The position numbers were made by a program, and so were the translations under genes. From the IMG/VR virus record IMGVR_UViG_3300031227_000250, positions 1 to 31,603 of that record: a stretch of DNA of 31,603 bases. The stretch is one strand, 5' to 3'. Source of the stretch: a virus. Positions 16,801-23,121 of the stretch are shown here, piece after piece (positions within the stretch are counted from its first letter, which is position 1; each line of letters begins with the position of its first letter). The notes beneath the pieces were generated by a model. The model was not told the DNA's origin. It did not search any database and saw only the letters and a list, made by a program, of their open reading frames with translations.

Positions 16801-17342
16801 GTGAAAGCTGGTAGATAAGCAGTCGTAGCCGCCCAGTCATCAGGAGTGTAACCCTGAACAATCGCCACCAGCAACTTGCTACCGTCCACACGTCGCCACC
16901 AATACAACTTCATGATCTTCGCGGCCATGTCGAAATCAGTGCGAGTTGTCCACGTCACTTGGTTCGCACCAACGTTGTCAACAACCGTGTCGCCAATAAC
17001 AGTCGGCCATGTTGGTTCCGTATCCGCGTCGGTCTTAGCGTCACCGGCAACTGCCGTAGCCTCGTAGTAGTATCCTGTTGTGTTCGCGGAAGTCGGCTTG
17101 ACAGGGTGCCCAACCACCGTCACCGTATCCGCCACCCAAGCATTCCCCGTGTTACCGATGGGGCTTTTTGTGCTCGAATACCGGATCGAACCAAGTCGCC
17201 GGGAGATTGTGCCTTCAGGATGGGAGATGTCAGCATTCCACACATCCATCAAGGCATCGAGGGGCATATCTGCCGGGTCAAGCTCGAACACCAAACCCTT
17301 CGGAGCACCTTTCAGCAACATTGATTGCATTGTCTCGGTCAT
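13893..17342 (-). CDS. Large tail nozzle-like protein with three EPTWP modules
   Basis: A 1149-residue, beta-rich protein. The start (FELDPADMPLDALMDVWNADISHPEGTISRRLGS) and the central region (AYIYSYTFFNSVSGLES, YRVYRTRAG, VFKRRAIYQL, LIFLSERGIMALEGR; about 325-550) resemble podophage tail-hub or nozzle proteins (P22 gp10 / T7 gp12 type) that form a beta-propeller around the tail channel. Three modules of about 65-80 residues with EPTWP...G.TVVDGTVTWT signatures are inserted at about 66-134, 168-234 and 621-699. The C-terminus (TPWLDLKDPDHIKQVKEV) is also typical of this class. It lies right after the adaptor gene, as expected. It is about 2.4 times longer than P22 gp10, the difference coming from the modules and extra C-terminal domains. 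Start ATG at 17342 with a GAGG site. Confidence 0.75.
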   Translation of the reverse strand: MTETMQSMLLKGAPKGLVFELDPADMPLDALMDVWNADISHPEGTISRRLGSIRYSSTKSPIGNTGNAWVADTVTVVGHPVKPTSANTTGYYYEATAVAGDAKTDADTEPTWPTVIGDTVVDNVGANQVTWTTRTDFDMAAKIMKLYWWRRVDGSKLLVAIVQGYTPDDWAATTAYLPAFTTPYATPSYVLPTVATGFVYECTTGGTSDGSEPTWPTTLGDTVVDGTVTWTCRSDTMAWIFYNNPVEGRVFTASGGGPIYVDDDYISVAAYKDKLYIAPGIGDYAQNVAFNGTVTRRIDVAFVAPSTALTLTPKTDAAGEMTLLGAYIYSYTFFNSVSGLESGVSATSTDTLDSTENAVTLSDADALPDGADSYRVYRTRAGGTVNQLVVETTTDLNAGTEDDLASDNKLGYDQAPTFCGVIPTCKFALSHKSRMLWAHKTDDFGHVEPNIIFISEIAQPFATDVIKAITIRQDDGDVITGLATIFETPYVFKRRAIYQLVEDQDVIYRPELVLADGPVGTISPGTILSIQGKLIFLSERGIMALEGRSIQPLVKDPASAYRPVQSDWAEFTYTNATASPQLLALQAKILNGTYSGGGGYTMQEWFWTWGGEVTAGWDKGPNDWIALTAYDFENSAGGSPLPANKYPLSIVHPTSAGGGYQGYEYICTTEGTSGASEPTWPTTLGETVADGTVTWTCRRSRLEIFQANRVRWAQHRVDTESAGKAVAWDSTSSGVWVGAGQSIRLGFNPHDTGGIHRRTVATGLHAYHPRVYNVEDFRIYFELKDIANPTTVPSPFCTYDLDGTPTDIESIEWSLLPGSNAPTSGLTTEPVSLNRFGATINWKIAEQFFSIDDPTRTEYRCYVASFDSDYIDTILIYNYTTGALTRYSTFTSAACMTDPLPLPSLTDPAEMRIIEGDYNGVMWAANIGDTQRDLGDPQAIWNGTGTLEMQSDGTWDITVLADDGRFPTGGTDTTGLRGTVIVLEDTDYIRYTGIITSNVEVDDGGVPPIVTHSDITVSAWMQNRVPGDGSYTCYTGGLNAEFTTPWLDLKDPDHIKQVKEVLVFCQKLGNTLRVEVRFSGNADVLDQKSFDEWISVSKVIDPASATGLTRTFLSGRGRYINIRCSNVAAGDGWTVQSYGMKWIPTGARQ
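15246..15482 (-). repeat. EPTWP module copy 3 in the nozzle-like protein
   Basis: It encodes about residues 621-699. The shared core is WIALTAY, GYEYICTTEGTSGASEPTWP, then GETVADGTVTWTCR. It has a longer internal loop than the other copies. Protein-level similarity to copies 1, 2 and the adaptor copy is plain, and the DNA is also alike in the core. Confidence 0.8.
16641..16841 (-). repeat. EPTWP module copy 2 in the nozzle-like protein
   Basis: It encodes about residues 168-234: DDWAATTAY, GFVYECTTGG, SEPTWPTTLGDTVVDGTVTWTCR. It is the closest relative of copy 3 in the core. It interrupts the N-terminal part of the propeller-like region. Confidence 0.8.
16941..17147 (-). repeat. EPTWP module copy 1 in the nozzle-like protein
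   Basis: It encodes about residues 66-134: GYYYEATAVAGDA, DTEPTWPTVIGDTVVD, QVTWTTR. It is more diverged at its N-terminal edge than copy 2. Confidence 0.75.
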
Positions 17343-17349
17343 GCTAACC

Positions 17350-18300
17350 TCAGTAGAGGGGATGTGTGGCTACAACATCGTTGCAATATCTGGTGTAATC
17401 ATCACGGGAACCGCTTCGGCCAAGGTGACTTCGCAACTGCCCCTGTGCCATGTTAGACGGGATCGCCTTCAGGAAGGCATCTGCTGTTGCCGCAACAAAG
17501 GTCTGCATCATGTCGCCACCGGCGTTACGTTCGTGATACTTGACTCCCATAGCCATCGTGCCATCCCGAATAATCCGGTGATACTGGATCGGGATAAGCG
17601 GGTAGTCGGTGATGTTCACCATTTCCGGGATTCTGCGAATGTAAGCGACCTTCAGGGTTCTGGCGGTATCAAGCGTGGGCCAGACGAATAGCACGTTGCG
17701 GCCAGCATCTTTGGTGGTCCAAGTGACATTGGTATCGTCATCGGTGTCGACGTCAATCACAACACTCCACGTCGGCTCAACTGCCCCACTCAGTTCATCG
17801 CCTGCAACTGCCGAGCAGATATACCGGAACCCGTTTTCACCGGTAGTCGGCTGGATGTAATCTCCGATAGCATATTCGGTCGCAGCAATCCACGCGGTTT
17901 CTTGGGTAGAATATCCCAAGGCCATCGTGTAGGGGTAACTGCTTGTGGTGGTTGACGATGCTCGTAACTGCTGAAGCTGCTGGAGAGACACCGGGTTGAA
18001 GATAACAGCGTAGTCCTCGTAGCTGACATCGGTGGACAGCTTCACACTGTCGAGCGGCAAGTCTGCCTGGTAGGCGTCCGCAGCGATAGTCACGTCTGCA
18101 AAAGCCACCTTCAAGAAGGGCCAGTCACCGTGAGCGGCGAATGCCTCCAATGCAAGGTTCGCCCATGTCTTCGCCCGAACGTAGAGGTCATAGGAGTTGC
18201 CGCTTGTAGCTATCGAGTCCGCGTCGCTCTGAATCGAAAGATAATCCAGTGCCGCAACCGCCAGTTCGTGCAAGGTAAATCGCTGATAACTCTGTGCCAT
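17350..18300 (-). CDS. Head-tail adaptor-like protein with an inserted EPTWP module
   Basis: A 316-residue protein. The N-terminal 100 residues and the C-terminal part (about 199-316) resemble podophage head-tail adaptors (P22 gp4 type). There is a helical start, a core strand FVWPTLDTARTLKVAYIRRIPEM, and a helical end with YHRIIRDGTMAMGVKYHERN. Between the two, residues about 135-198 are an EPTWP-type module (WIAATEYAIGDYIQP, EPTWS, NVTWTT), so the adaptor is longer than the usual 160-250 residues. The position before the nozzle gene fits a ring that joins the portal to the tail. ATG at 18300 with TAGGAGAG. Confidence 0.75.
   Translation of the reverse strand: MAQSYQRFTLHELAVAALDYLSIQSDADSIATSGNSYDLYVRAKTWANLALEAFAAHGDWPFLKVAFADVTIAADAYQADLPLDSVKLSTDVSYEDYAVIFNPVSLQQLQQLRASSTTTSSYPYTMALGYSTQETAWIAATEYAIGDYIQPTTGENGFRYICSAVAGDELSGAVEPTWSVVIDVDTDDDTNVTWTTKDAGRNVLFVWPTLDTARTLKVAYIRRIPEMVNITDYPLIPIQYHRIIRDGTMAMGVKYHERNAGGDMMQTFVAATADAFLKAIPSNMAQGQLRSHLGRSGSRDDYTRYCNDVVATHPLY
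17707..17898 (-). repeat. EPTWP module copy in the adaptor
   Basis: It encodes about residues 135-198 of the adaptor: AWIAATEYAIGDYIQP, GFRYICSAVAGDELSG, EPTWS and NVTWTT. It belongs to the same module family as the three copies in the downstream tail protein. Confidence 0.75.
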
Positions 18301-18373
18301 GTCGCTCTCCTACACTTCGTATTCGTGAAGCATTATATGGGTTACTAACTTGTGTCATTGGCGTAACTCCATC

Positions 18374-18985
18374 TCAAAACAGTCCGGACTTCAGCGGGAC
18401 CGTGTAGCCTACTGTTATCGTTGGCCGGTCTGCCTCTGCCGCAGCTTGCAAAGAGTGAATCGTCATTGCAGCTTGGGTGTCCGTGCGTATGAGCCACAAT
18501 CCAAAGTTGTTCGCTGCGTTATCAACCCACGCCTGAACCGTTGCGGCAGCCAGGGTAATAGAATACCGGGTGGCGTCAGCCGCAGCCTCAACCTCGCCAT
18601 CCTTAACAGCGGCATAGTCTACCCCAGCGGTTCCCCCAGACGCATTCCACGCAACGGTGTCATAGAGTCGGTGACTCCACGTTGGTTCCCCGGCATTCGC
18701 CACGTCACCGTTCTTGAGACCTTCAATCCATGCCTTTAACCCATTATACGCACCAATCAACACCCCTGCGGCAGAACCTGACTTTGTTTTGACGGACAGG
18801 CTTGCGCTTACAACCGTCGCGTTTGTTGGAATAGAACTTACATCGGAGGTAATCAACCCGCGTGCCCAGAACCCACCGCCACCATTGGCACTTAGTTCCA
18901 GAGAGTTAGTAATTCCGTAGTTCCACGTGGTATGGTTCGCTTTTATGAACGTGTCCACGCATTGGGCTGTTATAAACTGTGGCAT
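18374..18985 (-). CDS. DNRLRE-like adhesin or decoration protein
   Basis: A 203-residue beta-rich protein. It matches the pattern of DNRLRE (carbohydrate-binding-like) domains: CVDTFIKANHTTWNYG at the start, WARGLITSDVSSIPTNATVVSASLSVKT near 40-67, a Trp-rich centre with TWSHRLYDTVAW, and SITLAAATVQAWVDNAANNFGLWL near 142-165. It has one complete domain and no visible attachment helix. Such domains are often carried on surface-exposed phage proteins. The gene lies between the capsid and the adaptor genes, so it may decorate the head or the connector rather than a tail fibre. ATG at 18985 after AGGGAG. Confidence 0.65.
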   Translation of the reverse strand: MPQFITAQCVDTFIKANHTTWNYGITNSLELSANGGGGFWARGLITSDVSSIPTNATVVSASLSVKTKSGSAAGVLIGAYNGLKAWIEGLKNGDVANAGEPTWSHRLYDTVAWNASGGTAGVDYAAVKDGEVEAAADATRYSITLAAATVQAWVDNAANNFGLWLIRTDTQAAMTIHSLQAAAEADRPTITVGYTVPLKSGLF

Positions 18986-18994
18986 CGTCGCTCC

Positions 18995-19945
18995 CTAGTC
19001 AGATATCGCCCCGATTACTTCGAGCACAGCGTTGGTGGCCTCGTCGGTCCCATCTTCCACAACCATGTAAACCCAAAGCTCATCACCGGCACTACAGACC
19101 AGCGATTCTCCCGTGAATGTCTCTTGCCTGCGGTCCTGCTGGAATACCAGTTGCGATGTCGCCAGCCCGGTAGTCAGGTTCACCAAGCAGAACTCGATGT
19201 CATTGGCTGTGTGAGGCGTGGTGTTCGCGTTGCGAATCGTAATGGTCTCCAGCGTCGTTGCAAACGGAATGATGCTGGGTGTAGTCGGGAGGATGATCTG
19301 CGGAGCCTTGCCACGTCCCCCACTATCTTCGACACAACCCCGCGTGACCTTCGTTGCATCTGTGATGATGTAGCGTATCCAGTAACCAACCTTCGCGTTG
19401 ACCGTTGTCGATGCCCAGTCCGCTACGTCTGCGGGGCTGATCCTCACTGTCCCTGCCTGAGCGAACGGCCTCTTGCCATCGCCGGCGGTTGTGTCTGTCC
19501 CATCAAGCATCGTCAGATCTGTCCAGGCAGACCCATTCCAGTATTCAGGCACGACAGCATCGCCCGTGTAGGTTGCGGCAGCGTCCACCGAGCCAATCTT
19601 GAACTCGTGGAAGGGGACGCTGCTACCGATGTAGAGCGCATCGTCGTTTGTCGCCAGTTCATACATCAGCATGTAATCAGCAGGCCAGTCAGTATGGCTG
19701 GAGCTTGAGAGGATATCCGTGCCACCAGCAGTCTCAACCACGGCAAAGTCCCCGAATAGCTCAGTGACTGTCAGGTCCGCAGCTTGGTCACATCCAGCCC
19801 AATCACCACCATCAGCATCACCTCCAACAGCCCATACACCTGGGATTCTCACCTCTTGCGGGAAGTCAGTAGCGACAATCTCCGCCCACGATATGCTGCC
19901 CGGAGGTGCCTCGCCCGGCGTGGAGGGGTTGTATATGTGTGTCAT
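18995..19945 (-). CDS. Beta-rich virion surface protein (fibre-like)
   Basis: A 316-residue protein. Its central part carries EYWNGSAWTDLTMLDGT and FAQAGTVRISPADVADW followed by VGYWIRYIITDAT (about 133-205). This pattern is common in phage fibre, baseplate and decoration proteins (a beta-sandwich with YWNGSxW ... YWIRY). The C-terminal 100 residues form another beta domain (TLETITIRNANTTPHTANDIEF). ATG at 19945 after AGGAGGGAG. It is probably a structural or adhesin component; attachment to the head or tail is not decided by sequence. Confidence 0.65.
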   Translation of the reverse strand: MTHIYNPSTPGEAPPGSISWAEIVATDFPQEVRIPGVWAVGGDADGGDWAGCDQAADLTVTELFGDFAVVETAGGTDILSSSSHTDWPADYMLMYELATNDDALYIGSSVPFHEFKIGSVDAAATYTGDAVVPEYWNGSAWTDLTMLDGTDTTAGDGKRPFAQAGTVRISPADVADWASTTVNAKVGYWIRYIITDATKVTRGCVEDSGGRGKAPQIILPTTPSIIPFATTLETITIRNANTTPHTANDIEFCLVNLTTGLATSQLVFQQDRRQETFTGESLVCSAGDELWVYMVVEDGTDEATNAVLEVIGAISD

Positions 19946-19954
19946 GGCTCCCTC

Positions 19955-20269
19955 CTAGAATTCTACAACGCACAGGTTCTTACTGCCCGAGGTGCTGATC
20001 GCGTTGATCGCACTAAGAGACAGCAGGTTATAGTCCATCGTGAAACTGCCACCGTTGGCATTGAGCCTGATTCCCTGGTTCAACACCGCTGCCTCACCGA
20101 GAGCAAGGTATATCACCTCGTCGGAATCGTTGGTGATGATACAGCCCATGCGTTGAAGGTTCTCCGCCAGCACTATCGAAGTCGTAGCCGCAGCAGTAAC
20201 CTTGCCCGAACCCTCAGTAGGGGTCTTGGATATTTTCCGCACGGCGTCGACCGTTTGCTTGTTCGCCAT
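19955..20269 (-). CDS. Small conserved virion-associated protein
   Basis: A 104-residue beta-rich protein. The pattern ENLQRMGCIITNDSDEVIYLALGEAAVLNQGIRLNANGGSFTM occurs in many phages in the structural region, usually without a known function; it resembles small decoration or fibre-associated proteins. ATG at 20269 with AAGGAG. It is followed within ten bases by the fibre-like gene. The name is based on recall of the pattern, not a search. Confidence 0.65.
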   Translation of the reverse strand: MANKQTVDAVRKISKTPTEGSGKVTAAATTSIVLAENLQRMGCIITNDSDEVIYLALGEAAVLNQGIRLNANGGSFTMDYNLLSLSAINAISTSGSKNLCVVEF

Positions 20270-20371
20270 GATTCACTCCTTCAGAATGCCGGGACGATGC
20301 AAGAGCACCGCCCCGACTTGAGACACGTTACTTACGCGCCTGGCCTTGTGCTACGATCCAGCGTTGTTAGG
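20270..20371 (-). other. Intergenic hairpin region after the paralogue pair
   Basis: This 102-base gap contains a stem of seven pairs (20309-20315 with 20290-20296, 12-base loop). Read leftward it is CGGGGCG / CGTCCCG with one G-U pair that would be an A-C mismatch in the opposite RNA. No T run follows. It lies about 20 bases before the ATG at 20269. Confidence 0.45.
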
Positions 20372-21115
20372 CTATCGTTCCTGCGTAACCTTGACGTAAT
20401 CAACCGTGAAGGTCTGAACCGCACCACTGCCGCCCTTGACGTAGAACACTACGTTCAGTTCGCCAAGACCAGATATGGTCAAGGTCTGAACTGCGGCGTG
20501 ATAGACTTCATCCGCCGTTTCATCGTAGACCGAAGCCCAGATGTTCGCGGTCACGCCATCGTTGTAATCATACGTCATGCAGAGCCGGTAATACTGGGCG
20601 GTAACAGAATCCACGCCTACTTCTGCCTTCGTCTGCGTGGTCGCGTTGGATGACATGAAATTGATTGCCATGTCGCCGTCCGACTTGTAGAACATCGCGC
20701 CGTCCATCGTGGTAGCGGGAACACCACCATCAGCGATGAGATTGACATCGGGATTCTCAACGAGGCCAACTGCCCAGTTTGCAACATTGGTTGCGACTTC
20801 AGTGCAAGCGATACGAGCTTCAAGGGACACTCGCTTATCGGTATCAAACTTGAAGATTTCGTGAACCGATTCAATCCACGTTTCGTCCTCAATCGTTCCA
20901 TCCGTTGAGAGTGTCACAATCCCACCGGCAGCATCACCGACACTGGCGAGAGCGGTAGCATCGCCCCCGAGAGTCCAGTCGCCCACGGTAACTGTGGTAT
21001 CAATGTTGATGAAGTCATCAAACAGCTCGATAACTTCCGAAACCGCGAGACTGTTGGATATCGCGCCAATGTTCTGCTTGGGGTGCTGTCCGTAAATGTC
21101 TGGTCCTCTACTCAT
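20372..21115 (-). CDS. Lectin-like virion protein, paralogue B
   Basis: A 247-residue beta-rich protein, clearly a paralogue of the gene at 21151-21906: same start (MSRGPD), same end (VKVTQER), and well over half of aligned positions identical by eye. The conserved blocks include DDFINIDTT, VGDWTLGGD, GDAAGGIVTLST, FKFDTDKRVS, ANWAVGL and QYYRLCMTYDYND. The overall pattern (an uninterrupted beta protein with TWIESVHEIFKFD) resembles concanavalin-like sandwich domains used to bind sugars or decorate virions. ATG at 21115 with AAGGAG. Two related genes in tandem may form hetero-oligomers or provide antigenic variety. Confidence 0.7.
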   Translation of the reverse strand: MSRGPDIYGQHPKQNIGAISNSLAVSEVIELFDDFINIDTTVTVGDWTLGGDATALASVGDAAGGIVTLSTDGTIEDETWIESVHEIFKFDTDKRVSLEARIACTEVATNVANWAVGLVENPDVNLIADGGVPATTMDGAMFYKSDGDMAINFMSSNATTQTKAEVGVDSVTAQYYRLCMTYDYNDGVTANIWASVYDETADEVYHAAVQTLTISGLGELNVVFYVKGGSGAVQTFTVDYVKVTQER

Positions 21116-21150
21116 GATACTTCTCCTTTTTCTTGCACAGATTAGTTAGA

Positions 21151-21906
21151 TTAACGCTCCTGAGTGACCTTAACGTAATCGAAGGTCAACGTCTGAACAT
21201 CCGTGGTTCCACACTTGACGTAGAAGAACGCATTCATCTCAAGCAGCCCCGAAATGGTGACGGTCTGGACCGGAGTGAAATACTTCTCCTTCGCGGTCTC
21301 GTCGTAGACCCACGCATAGACGTTGGCGGTCTCCTTGTCATTGTAATCGTAGCTGAACCCGAGACGGTAATACTGCGCCGTAACAGGAACCAGAGTGGGG
21401 AAAGCGGCGGTGGTCTGAGTGGCGGCGTTGGAGGTAGCGAAGTTAATCGCCATCGTCCCGTCCAACTTATAGAAAAACGCACCGTCCGTGGTCGCAATGA
21501 TGAACGGCGATGCCGCATCATCCACGATCATGTCAGCTTCGACATTGCCAAGTCCAATCATCCAGTTCGCAGCGTCTGTGGCGGCTTCTGTGCAAGCCAT
21601 CCGGCACTCAAACGATACCCGTTTGTTAGTGTCGAACTTGAAGGTTTCATGAACATTCTCAATCCACGCTTCGTTGTTGTCCTGCGCACCGTTGGTCGAG
21701 AGAGTTGCAATGCCGCCCGCTGCGTCTCCCACAGCACAGGTTTCGGTGTTATCACCGGCAAGAGTCCAATCGCCTACAGTCGCGGTGGTGTCGATGTTCA
21801 GGAAATCATCGAGCAGCTCGAACACCTCCGAAACACCAAGGCTGTTAGACACATCCCCGATGGTCTGATGCCTGTTCTTGGCATATACATCTGGTCCTCT
21901 ACTCAT
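21151..21906 (-). CDS. Lectin-like virion protein, paralogue A
   Basis: A 251-residue beta-rich protein and the paralogue of the next gene downstream. It differs mainly by small insertions in loops (for example near residues 128-142 and 165-175) and in surface-type positions, while the predicted core strands (DDFLNIDTT, GDWTLAGD, FKFDTNKRVSFECRMACTE, QYYRLGFSYDYND, FDYVKVTQER) are kept. The concanavalin-like fold is inferred from the pattern. ATG at 21906 with AAGGAGA. It follows the decoration-like gene across a strong hairpin (21930-21975). It probably sits on the virion surface. Confidence 0.7.
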   Translation of the reverse strand: MSRGPDVYAKNRHQTIGDVSNSLGVSEVFELLDDFLNIDTTATVGDWTLAGDNTETCAVGDAAGGIATLSTNGAQDNNEAWIENVHETFKFDTNKRVSFECRMACTEAATDAANWMIGLGNVEADMIVDDAASPFIIATTDGAFFYKLDGTMAINFATSNAATQTTAAFPTLVPVTAQYYRLGFSYDYNDKETANVYAWVYDETAKEKYFTPVQTVTISGLLEMNAFFYVKCGTTDVQTLTFDYVKVTQER

Positions 21907-21985
21907 TGCAAGTCTCCTTCGTTATCGCACAGGGGCAGGACGCGCCCCGCACCATAGCGGGACGCTTTACCCCTGCATCAATAGT
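21907..21985 (-). other. Strong intergenic stem-loop between decoration gene and paralogue A
   Basis: In the leftward RNA an inner stem of nine pairs (21965-21957 with 21950-21942, loop of six bases) is enclosed by an outer stem CAGGGG / CCCCTG (21975-21970 with 21935-21930). One U-G pair is present in the inner stem; it would be a mismatch in the opposite strand's RNA. No T run follows, so it is more likely a processing or stability element, or a partial attenuator, than a classic terminator. Confidence 0.55.
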
Positions 21986-23011
21986 TTACTGGTTGCGGAT
22001 GTCCATTGCGACTGTGATCGGTTCTCCGTTAAACGCCAACGCCCCCGCAGCACTCTCGGTGACTTTTGACGTGAACTTGAGAAGCACAACATCCCCTGAT
22101 GCGAGGGTTGCTCCCGTAACCGTGAACGCCTTGTCATACCACGTTGTCTTCGCGGCAAACGCCAGTGGCCCATTAGCGACCAGATCACTTCCAACCGCGC
22201 CGCTCTCCTGCCGATAGGCCGAAAGGTCGAGGAAGGTATCCCCCACGGTAAGAGTGGGCGTCCCTGCACCCTGAAGGCTACAGTGGAAGTTCACCGAAAG
22301 GTTTGTCCCATCCAGATACTCTGGAGGCAAGACAAACTGGGCGTAACCCACATCCGTCTTATTGCTACTGACGGCATCCTCAGTATCCATGGTTATGAGA
22401 TTTGTCCCCAGCTTCAGGAAGAAATCACCAGCGGTCTCGGCGAGAGCAAGATACGCACCATCCGCAGCCATCACCTGATTGATAGGGATGGTAATCGCGG
22501 CACTTGAGGTCAAATCTTCTGCCGACCAGTTGGTCTCGACATAGACGCTAGTGTAGCCGGCCTCTGTTCCAAGAACAGAATCCCCGGTCTGAGCGTCGAT
22601 TGCATAACCGACCGAACCGCTACTGCCAAACACCTTGCCGGCAAGACCATCACCAGTCGAGGTTCCGAGAGCGTCACCAGCAGCGATGTCACCAGCAGCA
22701 TCGGTGGTCGCAGCTTCCTCCGGGCCCTGAGTCGTAATAAAGCCCGAAGATCCAGTGGCGACTGTAGACGCCATGATACCGAGCGGCTGGCCTTCACCTT
22801 CTGTCGTGGTCTGCTTTCCAAACGTGCGGCCTGTGCTGTCCATGTTGGCCCAGTCTACGACAATTACTGCGCCTTTGGTGAGCGTGCTTCCACTCTCATT
22901 GTGAATCTTTTTGCGAGTGGTTCCGGGATTGCGTCCCATGTAGGGATAACCCATGCCAACCGGCATACTTCTTGAAGGCCAATCCTTCGACCGTCTTTTC
23001 CATTTCGACAT
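21986..23011 (-). CDS. Capsid decoration-like protein
   Basis: A 341-residue protein. The ATG at 23011 has an AAAGGAG site; a longer frame from 23038 lacks one. The N-terminus is basic (SKWKRRSKDW). Residues about 35-130 (NESGSTLTKGAVIVVDWA, GQPLGIMAS, TDAAGDIAAGDALG) look like a capsid cement or decoration domain of the type coded next to major capsid genes. The C-terminal half is a beta-sandwich (FVLPPEYLDGTNLSVNFHCSLQG, KAFTVTGATLASGDVVLLKFTS). It lies just downstream of the major capsid gene. A head-surface role is likely, though I cannot name the family. Confidence 0.6.
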   Translation of the reverse strand: MSKWKRRSKDWPSRSMPVGMGYPYMGRNPGTTRKKIHNESGSTLTKGAVIVVDWANMDSTGRTFGKQTTTEGEGQPLGIMASTVATGSSGFITTQGPEEAATTDAAGDIAAGDALGTSTGDGLAGKVFGSSGSVGYAIDAQTGDSVLGTEAGYTSVYVETNWSAEDLTSSAAITIPINQVMAADGAYLALAETAGDFFLKLGTNLITMDTEDAVSSNKTDVGYAQFVLPPEYLDGTNLSVNFHCSLQGAGTPTLTVGDTFLDLSAYRQESGAVGSDLVANGPLAFAAKTTWYDKAFTVTGATLASGDVVLLKFTSKVTESAAGALAFNGEPITVAMDIRNQ

Positions 23012-23121
23012 CTTACTGCTCCTTTCAGGACTTCCCATCCCCGCACACCCTGCTTCGATGCGCGGGGACGCTTAGCTTGACAGAGGCTCACGATTGAGCT
23101 TGTCGTTAAAGTAGGCTACGA
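23012..23121 (-). other. Intergenic hairpin region after the major capsid gene
   Basis: This 110-base gap holds a stem of nine pairs in leftward RNA: CCCCGCGCA (23067-23059) with TGTGCGGGG (23047-23039), 11-base loop, one G-U pair that would be A-C in the other strand. No T run follows. It could protect the 3' end of the abundant capsid message or reduce read-through. Confidence 0.5.

Noticed and set aside
18650-18690. GEPTWSHRLYDTVAW in the DNRLRE-like protein as a fifth EPTWP module
   Set aside because: Only a short stretch is alike; the flanking parts fit the DNRLRE pattern and lack the Y.C and DGTVTWT elements.
19784-20653. Plus-strand frame of 289 codons
   Set aside because: It crosses three minus-strand genes and their gaps, has an Arg/His-rich antisense composition and no recognisable domain.
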